This document shows positions 18,980 to 25,698 of a DNA stretch of 64,000 nt, one piece after another. Each line of letters starts with the position of its first letter. The stretch's first letter is position 1. The stretch covers positions 1 through 64,000 of the forward strand of contig PHEY01000008.1 of assembly GCA_002841335.1 (NCBI GenBank). Direction: 5' to 3'. Below the pieces are notes generated by a model. It had not been told where the DNA came from. It ran no database searches and saw only the letters and a list, made by a program, of their open reading frames with translations. The stretch is from Actinobacteria bacterium HGW-Actinobacteria-2 (GTDB lineage: Bacteria; Actinomycetota; Actinomycetes; Propionibacteriales; Propionibacteriaceae). The translations under genes were made by a program, and so were the position numbers.

Positions 18980-20287
18980 TCAGCCGACGGTGGCCTGCTG
19001 CTCGGCGAAGACCAGGTCGAGCAGCTCATGCCAGGCCTCGATCTTGGTGCGCTCGCGCCCGAGCAGATCACCACGGGCGATCTCGGCTTCGTCGATCCGC
19101 CGCCAGTCGGCCAGTGAGCTGGCGCGCACGCCGTTGGCCGCCAGCAGGGCGTCCGGGTCGGCCAGTTCGCGCACCGGGGCGGTGGCCAGATCGGCGACCA
19201 GGTTCGCCACTGTCTCGGCTGAGTCCTTCTTGTTGGCTCCGATCAGGCCGCTGGGGCCGCGCTTGATCCAGCCGGTCACGTACTCACCGGGGCGGGCGCT
19301 CAGGTCGTCGTCCAGGACGCGACCTTCGAGGTTCAGGATGCGTCCGTCGGAGAAGGGGACGCCCGGCAGCGGCACGCCGTAGTAGCCGATCGAGCGCAGC
19401 ACCAGCTCGGCCGGCACCTCGATCCGGGAGCCGTCGACGTTCGATTCGAACACCACCGCAGACACCGATCCGTCTCCGGTGATCTCGACCGGCCGGTGGT
19501 TGAACAGCAGGTGCAGATGCCGGGTGGCCCCCGGGGTCGGCTCGGCGATCGCCTTGGCGATCGACTCCACGTTGGCCTTCGCGCGCCGCTCCAGCGACTC
19601 GGTGTCGATGGCGCTCAGGTCGGCACCGATCAGTTCGGTGTCGACGCCGTCGAGGCCGAGCAGTTCACGCAACTCGACATTGGTGAACGACGCGGCCTCA
19701 GGACCACGGCGTCCGACCAACCACACATGTTCGATCTGAGTCGCCCGCAGCTCGTTCAGCACCGACTCGGGCATGTCGGTGACCGACAGCTCGGCGGGGT
19801 CCTTCAGCAGGATGCGAGAGACGTCCACAGCGACATTGCCGACGCCGACCACGACCGCGCTGCGCACGGCCGACAGATCCTGGTGGTGGGCGTCGGGGTG
19901 ACCGGAGTACCAGGAGACGAACTCACGTGCCGACCGACTGCCGTCCAACTCACTCTCGCCGGGAATCCCCAGAGTGCGGTCGAGTTCGGCGCCGTAGGCG
20001 TAGATCACCGCGTCGTAGCAGCGCAGCAGCTCGGTGGGACTCACCTGCTTGCCCACCTCGACCAGTCCGAAGAACCGGACGTTGGGGTGGTCGAAGGCCT
20101 GTGCCAAGGTCTTGGCCACCGCCTTGACGCTGTCATGGTCGGGCGCGACGCCGTAGCGCAGCAGGCCGAACGGCGTGGGCAGGCGGTCGAAGATGTCGAT
20201 GGCCACCTCCACCTCGGTCTGACTGGCGAGTTGCCCGGCGGCGAAAAGGCCCGACGGTCCGGCTCCAACGATCGCTACTCTGCGCAC
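18980..20287 (-). CDS. fprA: NADPH-ferredoxin (adrenodoxin-type) reductase
   Basis: 435 residues from the GTG at 20287, with AAGGAGGG six bases upstream. The start puts the FAD motif VAIVGAGPSGLFAAGQL at the N-terminus. Later motifs: DRLPTPFGLLRYGVAPDH, VVVGVGNVAVDVSRIL (NADP fold), EHVWLVGRRGPEAASFTNVELREL, and YVTGWIKRGPSGLIGANKKDSAETV (FAD contact). It passes electrons from NADPH to ferredoxin for P450s or other ferredoxin-linked enzymes. The partner ferredoxin is not in the window. Confidence 0.92.
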   Translation of the reverse strand: MRRVAIVGAGPSGLFAAGQLASQTEVEVAIDIFDRLPTPFGLLRYGVAPDHDSVKAVAKTLAQAFDHPNVRFFGLVEVGKQVSPTELLRCYDAVIYAYGAELDRTLGIPGESELDGSRSAREFVSWYSGHPDAHHQDLSAVRSAVVVGVGNVAVDVSRILLKDPAELSVTDMPESVLNELRATQIEHVWLVGRRGPEAASFTNVELRELLGLDGVDTELIGADLSAIDTESLERRAKANVESIAKAIAEPTPGATRHLHLLFNHRPVEITGDGSVSAVVFESNVDGSRIEVPAELVLRSIGYYGVPLPGVPFSDGRILNLEGRVLDDDLSARPGEYVTGWIKRGPSGLIGANKKDSAETVANLVADLATAPVRELADPDALLAANGVRASSLADWRRIDEAEIARGDLLGRERTKIEAWHELLDLVFAEQQATVG

Positions 20288-20386
20288 TTGGCCCTCCTTG
20301 GCTCTGCCGCGATTCTGACGTGTTCGGCGTGGTCTGCCAAGAAGCGACATCCACGATTGCTAGGCCCAACATCAGCTCGGTGCGGT

Positions 20387-21124
20387 TTATTCGCCCAGGA
20401 TCAGCACCGTCGCGGTCGACAACTCCTGCAGCTGACCGCCCACATGCCGGACCTGATCGCCGAGCAGCTCGAACTGGCTGGGGTAATCGGCCAGCGCCAG
20501 CCGCCAGCGCCCGGCCACCTCCGGTTCGTCGACCACCACCGCTCCCGGCTCGCTGTGGCGCCCAGGCGAGGCCACCTGGACGAACCGGACGCCGCTGACC
20601 GCCGCCGCGATCCGGTGACACGCCACATGATCGGGGTGCCCATAGCCGCCGAGCTCGTCGTAGCTGATCAACACGTCGGCACCGAAGGATTCGACGAAGG
20701 TGGCCAGGTCGGCGGCGGCCTCGTCCGGCGACGCCAGCGCCAACGCCAGGGGTTCAGCCTCCGCACTCGGCCCGGCCAGCGTCGGCGTCACCCAGCGCAT
20801 GCCCGAGTCGAGGTAGCGCCGCGGTGCCCGTCCGGCCGCTCGGGCGGGTGGGGTGCCCAGCCAGGCCCGTTCGGTCACCCCGAGATCGTCCAGGGCGCGG
20901 CGCAGCTCGCATTCCCGCTGGGCCACAAAGGACGCCGGGGTCAGCGCCGCGAACGCCGGCGTCGGCTCGCCCTGCTCGCCGCGGGTGGCGGTGACCACGG
21001 CCACCGGGTTCCCGGCCGCTCGCAGGGCCAAAATCAGCGCGCCGGTGGACAGGGTCTCGTCATCGGGATGGGCGTGCAGCAGGACCACCCGATCGGTGGG
21101 GGCAAACAGCTCCGCGATCCTCAT
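20387..21124 (-). CDS. mshB: PIG-L/LmbE deacetylase, probable mycothiol MshB
   Basis: 245 residues from the ATG of MRIAEL (21124), with GGAG upstream and 5 bases after the stop of the glycosyltransferase. HAHPDDETLSTGALI holds the zinc ligands (H-x-D-D); RYLDSGMRW and YDELGGYGHPDHVACHR (second zinc motif) match MshB. MshB removes acetate from GlcNAc-inositol in mycothiol synthesis. The name is supported by motifs and by the adjacent MshA-like gene; another LmbE deacetylase remains possible. Confidence 0.7.
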   Translation of the reverse strand: MRIAELFAPTDRVVLLHAHPDDETLSTGALILALRAAGNPVAVVTATRGEQGEPTPAFAALTPASFVAQRECELRRALDDLGVTERAWLGTPPARAAGRAPRRYLDSGMRWVTPTLAGPSAEAEPLALALASPDEAAADLATFVESFGADVLISYDELGGYGHPDHVACHRIAAAVSGVRFVQVASPGRHSEPGAVVVDEPEVAGRWRLALADYPSQFELLGDQVRHVGGQLQELSTATVLILGE

Positions 21125-21129
21125 CGCGG

Positions 21130-22347
21130 TCACTCCTGGCCCAGCAGCGTTCGGTACAGCCCCGCCAAACGCTGCCCCGTCCAAGCCCAGTCGAAGCGCC
21201 GGGCGTGCACCCGCGCGACCGTTCCCTGCATGGCCAGCAGAGACGGATCCGACAGCAGCCGGGTGATGGCCCGTCCCCAGTCCTCGGGGGCTCGGGAATC
21301 CATCAGCTGTCCGGTTTCGCCGTGCGCGACGGCCTCCCGCAGACCGCCGGACGCGGAGGCGATCACCGACACCCCACTGGCGGCCGCCTCCAACGCGACC
21401 AGACCGAACGTCTCCGAATGCGACGGCACCAGGACCAACCGAGCACCGCGCAGCAACCGCGCCAGCTCGGCGCGGGGTTGTGGTCCGAGGAAGGTCACCT
21501 GGTCGGTCAACCCGAGTTCATCGACCAGCGACCGCAGGCTCGCGGTGTAGTCGGCGAAGTCGGCGGATGCGTCGCCGGCCATCACCAGCTGCGGACGCAG
21601 CTCGGGCGGCACCTGAGCCAGCGCAGCAATGGCCAGATCGGGCCCCTTGAGCGGCTGCAGCCGGGCAGCGAAGGCCAGGTAGCCGTTCGACCCGACCTCG
21701 ACGCCCGGCGGCGTCCATCGGGCTTCACCGGCCGCCAACGGACGAAACTGCTCCTGGTCGACCCCTGGGGGAATGATCCACACTTTGTCAGGGTCGGCTC
21801 CGCAACGTTCGATCACCGTGTGCGCTTCGGCAGCCGAGATCGCCACCACGGCGTCCGCGGCCTGAGCGATCAGCGCCTCCCCTGGCACCCGCCGTACCGA
21901 CTCGGGCGGCTCACCGGCCGACAGTGGCGACCCGGGCAGGGCGGCCACGGAGTGATAGCTCTGCACCAGCGGGACGCCGCGACGGCGGGCCACCGGCAGC
22001 GCGGCCACCCCAGACATCCAGTGGTGGCAGTGGTAGAGCTCGACTTCGTTCAGGGCGTCCAACCCGGCGGTGAACTCGTCCAGGTGATCGTCGATGCGGC
22101 TCTTGGGTAACGGGGTGGGCGGACCGGCGTCCACCTGGCGCAACCTGACCCCTGGCGCGAGTTCGCTGAGCTCGGGATCATCCGGACTGGTTCGGCGGGT
22201 GACCATCTCGACCTGGAAGCCGAGCGTGGCCAACTCGAATGCCTGGCAACGCTCGACGACGTTCATCCCGCCGGCATCGCCCGACCCTGGCAGATGTGCC
22301 GGGGAGGTGTGCATCGACACGATGCGCAGCGTCGTCGGCTCCTTCAC
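21130..22347 (-). CDS. mshA: GT4 glycosyltransferase, probable D-inositol-3-phosphate glycosyltransferase MshA
   Basis: 405 residues from the GTG at 22347 (VKEPTTLRIVSMHT). MshA signatures: SMHTSPAHLPGSGDAGGMNVVERCQAFELA, PPGVDQEQFRPL, FAARLQPLKGPDLAIAAL, FLGPQPRAELARLLRGARLVLVPSHSETFGLVALEAAASGVSVIAS (EX7E). MshA transfers GlcNAc to inositol phosphate, the first mycothiol step. The reading frame is open far upstream, through the next gene, but those residues are not protein-like. It forms a unit with the mshB-like gene. Confidence 0.75.
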   Translation of the reverse strand: MKEPTTLRIVSMHTSPAHLPGSGDAGGMNVVERCQAFELATLGFQVEMVTRRTSPDDPELSELAPGVRLRQVDAGPPTPLPKSRIDDHLDEFTAGLDALNEVELYHCHHWMSGVAALPVARRRGVPLVQSYHSVAALPGSPLSAGEPPESVRRVPGEALIAQAADAVVAISAAEAHTVIERCGADPDKVWIIPPGVDQEQFRPLAAGEARWTPPGVEVGSNGYLAFAARLQPLKGPDLAIAALAQVPPELRPQLVMAGDASADFADYTASLRSLVDELGLTDQVTFLGPQPRAELARLLRGARLVLVPSHSETFGLVALEAAASGVSVIASASGGLREAVAHGETGQLMDSRAPEDWGRAITRLLSDPSLLAMQGTVARVHARRFDWAWTGQRLAGLYRTLLGQE

Positions 22348-22410
22348 CCGCCGAGCATAACCCGCACGGACTGGGTCGGGAGGGCCGGTGAAACGTGACA
22401 AACTTGGTCG

Positions 22411-23679
22411 GTGAACGCCCTTTCCGCCCCCGCCGGTAACGCACCGACGGGCGGACGCCGGGCACTCTTCCTGGTGATCCTGGCCAGCCTGGGCATGATC
22501 GGGCCGTTCTCGATCGACACGATGTTCCCGGCCTTCGCGCGGATGGGCGCCGAGTTCGGCGCCAGCGAACTCGCGCTTCAGCAGATCATCAGTTCCTACA
22601 TGCTCACCTTCGCGGTGATGAGCCTGGTGCACGGACCCTTGTCGGACGCTCTGGGGCGTAAACCGGTGGTGGTGGCCGGCACGGTGATCTACATCGGCGC
22701 GTCCATCGGCTGCGCGCTGGCCCCCAACCTGGGGGTGCTGCTGGTGTTCCGCGCCGTCCAGGGCCTGAGTGCCGGTGCGGGCGCGATCATCAGTCGGGCG
22801 ATGGTCCGCGATGTCTACGCCGACGCCCAGGCTCGGCGGACGATGAGTCACATCGCGATGATCTTCGGCCTCGCCCCCGCGCTGGCTCCGGTGGTGGGTG
22901 GGTTTCTGCTGGGCTTCAGCGGCTGGCGGATCATCTTCTGGTTCCTGGTCGCGGTCGGCGTGGCGATGTTCGTCCTGGTGGTGTTCTTCCTTCCCGAGAC
23001 CCACCCGGCCGACCGACGCACACCGATGCGCTTCCGTCCCCTGGTCGCCGGTCTGTGGTCGGTGGCTCGCACCCCGTCGGGACGTCGCCTCAGCTTCGCG
23101 GCGATGTTCAACAACGGCGCGATGTTCCTCTACGTGTCCTCGGCTCCGCTGCTGGTGGGCAATCTGCTGCGACTCGGCGAGCAGGACTACTGGATGCTGT
23201 TCGTCCCGCTGATCTCCGGCATGGTGATCGGCTCGTGGGTGTCCGGACGCCTGGCCACTCGACTGAGCGGTACCCGGGTGGCGAACCTGGGCTACCTGAT
23301 CAGCCTCAGTGCGGGTGCAGCCAACCTGGGGGTGTCGTTGATCCCGGGCACCACCACCTTGCCGTGGGCGGTGCTGCTGCTGCCGATCCTCACCTTCGGC
23401 ATCGCGTTGACTTTCCCCGTGCTCACCTTGGCGATGCTCGACCTGTTCCCGTCCGCGCGCGGTTCGGCCTCCTCGATGCAGAACTTCGTGGCCCTGCTGG
23501 GCAACACCCTGGTCGCCGGCGTCCTCGCCCCGGCGTTGGGCTTCTCCCTGACTGCGTTGGCGGCAGGGTCGTTCGCCTACACGATCCTGGGCGCACTGCT
23601 GTGGCGTCGCCACCTGGCCACCACTCCGATCGCACCGCCGGCCAGCCCGGACGCGGCCGCCTTCGAGCCGCTGGAGTGA
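22411..23679 (+). CDS. Bcr/CflA-type MFS drug exporter
   Basis: 422 residues, 12 predicted membrane helices. Typical features of the family: SIDTMFPAFARMGAEFGASELALQQ near helix 1, HGPLSDALGRKPVVVAG (motif A after helix 2), FRAVQGLSAGAGAIISRAMVRDVY, and GRLATRLSG in the second half. The substrate is unknown (bicyclomycin or chloramphenicol-like compounds in relatives). It starts with GTG, divergent from mshA by 63 bases, so the two share a promoter region. Confidence 0.88.
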   Translation: MNALSAPAGNAPTGGRRALFLVILASLGMIGPFSIDTMFPAFARMGAEFGASELALQQIISSYMLTFAVMSLVHGPLSDALGRKPVVVAGTVIYIGASIGCALAPNLGVLLVFRAVQGLSAGAGAIISRAMVRDVYADAQARRTMSHIAMIFGLAPALAPVVGGFLLGFSGWRIIFWFLVAVGVAMFVLVVFFLPETHPADRRTPMRFRPLVAGLWSVARTPSGRRLSFAAMFNNGAMFLYVSSAPLLVGNLLRLGEQDYWMLFVPLISGMVIGSWVSGRLATRLSGTRVANLGYLISLSAGAANLGVSLIPGTTTLPWAVLLLPILTFGIALTFPVLTLAMLDLFPSARGSASSMQNFVALLGNTLVAGVLAPALGFSLTALAAGSFAYTILGALLWRRHLATTPIAPPASPDAAAFEPLE

Positions 23680-23684
23680 GCTCG

Positions 23685-24224
23685 ATGATTCGCTCCGCAC
23701 TCCCGGGCAGCCTGGCCGCCACGCTGGTCGCGGTGTCGCTGAGCGGTTGCCTCCCGGCCTCGACGGCGACCGCACCGACGGTCGACGATCCAGCGCCGGA
23801 GTCCGTGGTGGTGATCTCCACCGCCGACGGCGATACCTTCACCGGGCGCGACGCGAGCGGCGCAAAGGTGAAGGTGCGCATGCTCGGCATCGACGCCCCC
23901 GAGATGGCTCACAGCGGTCAGTCGGCCGAATGCGGCGCCAACGCGGCCGGTGCCCGGCTGCACGATCTGATCGTCGGCAAGACCGTCCGGCTGATCGCGG
24001 ATGGACGCTCCGACGATGTCGATAGGTACCAGCGTCGCCTGCGCTACGTCGAGGTGGACCAACGCGATGTCGCGCTCGTCCTGATCAGCGAGGGGCTGGT
24101 CGAGGCCTGGTATCCCACCTCGGAGCCGCGCCCCGAGCGGCACCCGGCCTATGCGGCGGCGCAGCGCTCAGCTCGCGATTCACGAGTGGGCTCCTGGCAG
24201 ACCTGTGACAAGCTGGGACGGTGA
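23685..24224 (+). CDS. Secreted thermonuclease-like (SNase) lipoprotein
   Basis: 179 residues. Lipoprotein signal (LAATLVAVSLSGC), then an SNase fold: DGDTFTGRDASGAKVKVRMLGIDAPEMAHSGQ contains the active-site Arg and Asp region, then DRYQRRLRYVEVDQRDVALVLISEGLVEAWYP. Staphylococcal nuclease relatives cut DNA and RNA with calcium. The ATG is 5 bases after the MFS gene and the end overlaps galM by 4 bases, giving a compact three-gene run. Confidence 0.85.
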   Translation: MIRSALPGSLAATLVAVSLSGCLPASTATAPTVDDPAPESVVVISTADGDTFTGRDASGAKVKVRMLGIDAPEMAHSGQSAECGANAAGARLHDLIVGKTVRLIADGRSDDVDRYQRRLRYVEVDQRDVALVLISEGLVEAWYPTSEPRPERHPAYAAAQRSARDSRVGSWQTCDKLGR

Positions 24225-25207
24225 ATCCAACGACGGGTCAGCTGATCATTCAGCGTGCCGACATCCGGCTCGAACTCCTCCCTCTGGGCGCGACCTTGCG
24301 CCGCCTCGACGTCGCGATCGGCGGCGGCTGGCGCAACATCACCTTGGGCCATCCGACCATCGCCGACTACCAGGACGATCCGGGTTACCTGGGCGCCAGC
24401 GTGGGCCGCTTCGCCAACCGCATCGACCACGCCCGGATCACCGTGGACGGCGTGACCCACGAGTTGGCCGCAAACCTGACGCCGAACCAGCTGCACGGCG
24501 GTCCGGGCGGATTCTCCACCCGGCCGTGGGACGTCCTCGGTGTCGGTGAGGACTGGGCCGAGTTCGGCCTGACCAGTCCCGATGGCGACCAGGGCTTTCC
24601 GGGCGAGGTCGTCGCACGCGCCCGGTACGAGGTGTTGGACGACGGAGTCGCGATCACCTACACGGCGACCACCTCGGCACCCACGGTGGTGAACCTGACC
24701 AACCACGCCTACTTCAATCTCGACGGCGAGGGCGCCGGCACGATCGAGGATCATCGACTGCTCGTGGACGCCGACGCCTTCACCGTCCTGCGAGACGACG
24801 GAGTGCCGACCGGCGAAATCCACACGGTCGAGGGCACCGGACTGGATCTGCGCACGCCGCAGCTGATCGGCGCAGCCCGAGACCAGGCGGTGGCGAAGGG
24901 CTGGGGACGCGACGGCGGAATCGATCACAACTTCGCCATCAACGGATCCGGAATGCGGCGGCACGCGGTGCTGTCCACCGCCGACCTCAGCCTGACGGTG
25001 TTCAGCGACTTGCCGGGGGTGCAGGTGTACACGGGCAATCACTTCGCCGGCGAACCAGGAACCTCGGGGGCGCCCTACCCGACCTTCGCAGGTGTGGCTC
25101 TGGAGACCCAGGCGTTCCCCGATGCACCCAATCACGACAACTTCCCCAGCACGGTGTTGCGGCCCGGCCAGGAGTATCGGACGACCACCCGCTGGCAGTT
25201 CACCTGA
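24221..25207 (+). CDS. galM: Aldose 1-epimerase
   Basis: 328 residues. It interconverts alpha and beta anomers of hexoses. Motifs: YLGASVGRFANRID (substrate Arg), NQLHGGPGGFSTRPWDV (catalytic His), VNLTNHAYFNLDGEG (second His), GIDHNFAI, and ETQAFPDAPNHDNFPSTVLRPG with the catalytic Glu region. All key residues appear present. GTG start overlapping the nuclease gene. It may serve sugar use, though no sugar transport genes lie nearby. Confidence 0.92.
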   Translation: MNPTTGQLIIQRADIRLELLPLGATLRRLDVAIGGGWRNITLGHPTIADYQDDPGYLGASVGRFANRIDHARITVDGVTHELAANLTPNQLHGGPGGFSTRPWDVLGVGEDWAEFGLTSPDGDQGFPGEVVARARYEVLDDGVAITYTATTSAPTVVNLTNHAYFNLDGEGAGTIEDHRLLVDADAFTVLRDDGVPTGEIHTVEGTGLDLRTPQLIGAARDQAVAKGWGRDGGIDHNFAINGSGMRRHAVLSTADLSLTVFSDLPGVQVYTGNHFAGEPGTSGAPYPTFAGVALETQAFPDAPNHDNFPSTVLRPGQEYRTTTRWQFT

Positions 25208-25262
25208 GCCGACTCGAGGTTGGACGGAGCGCCCATACCGGCCCTTCGTCACAGCTGTAACC

Positions 25263-25284
25263 CGACACGCCGACGACACGCCGA
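25263..25284. promoter_or_regulatory. Tandem 11-bp operator of small RNA gene A
   Basis: Two perfect back-to-back copies of CGACACGCCGA, preceded by GTAACC. The same pair occurs upstream of copy B. Direct repeats spaced by 11 bp are the typical site form of OmpR/PhoB-type response regulators. The centre is about 85 bases before the predicted transcription start. Confidence 0.7.
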
Positions 25285-25322
25285 TTCGCTCGAAACTTCT
25301 CGATTTTCCGGGTCAAAACCTC

Positions 25323-25351
25323 TTGCACCCCGGGTGGAACAGGACTAGAAA
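25323..25351 (+). promoter_or_regulatory. Sigma-70-type promoter of small RNA gene A
   Basis: -35 TTGCAC, 17-base spacer, -10 TAGAAA. The identical -10 context GGACTAGAAATCTG and a TTGCGG -35 with the same spacing occur at copy B. Predicted start near 25358. Confidence 0.7.
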
Positions 25352-25357
25352 TCTGTT

Positions 25358-25538
25358 TACCGGATCACTTCGGTGGTTCGGGGATCGGAAGCAGGAAGTC
25401 AGCCGACTGGCGGTTCGCCGCTGGAGCCCCCGGTGATGCGTGGGGTGTGTTGACTGGTCGCTTCTGGTGTATCGGTTCTGGCCATCACGTCAGGTCGAGG
25501 GAAGGCCCCGGAGACTCATACTCGCCGGGGCTTTTTCC
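25358..25538 (+). ncRNA. Structured small RNA, copy A (unnamed family)
   Basis: A transcript of about 180 bases is predicted between the promoter and an intrinsic terminator, with no credible ORF. Near the 5' end is a 9-bp hairpin with a UUCG loop (25360-25381). A purine-rich block reading GGAAGCAGGAAGTC follows. A C/G hairpin carries GTGATG in its loop (25433-25438), which can pair with CATCAC at 25483-25488 as a pseudoknot. The same layout, with pair-preserving changes, is found in copy B on the other strand. I do not recognise the family. It accounts for the gene-free stretch after galM; from 25541 to 25698 nothing else is seen. Confidence 0.7.
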
Positions 25539-25540
25539 CT
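25504..25540 (+). terminator. Intrinsic terminator of small RNA A
   Basis: GCCCCGG and CCGGGGC arms around a 13-base loop, followed by CTTTTT. The loop AGACTCATACTCG is identical in copy B. Confidence 0.85.
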
Positions 25541-25698
25541 TGTCCGACCAGCAATCCTCGCGCCAGCCGTTCACTCAGCGCTCGCCCGACCCACCGATTG
25601 CTCACCGACACACTCGACGCCCGCCTTAGGCACTCAACGCTCGCTTGAACGGGGCTCTCGACGCGCAGGCGAGCCCTCGGTGGCGGGGAGCGAGCCGA

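Noticed and set aside
22348-23775. N-terminal extension of the mshA-like frame to 881 codons
   Set aside because: The added part is antisense to the MFS and nuclease genes and is Arg/Gln/His-rich; the MshA domain begins right at the GTG at 22347.
25411-25440. tRNA-like T-arm (GGTTCG) in small RNA A
   Set aside because: No cloverleaf can be formed around it and copy B lacks the sequence.
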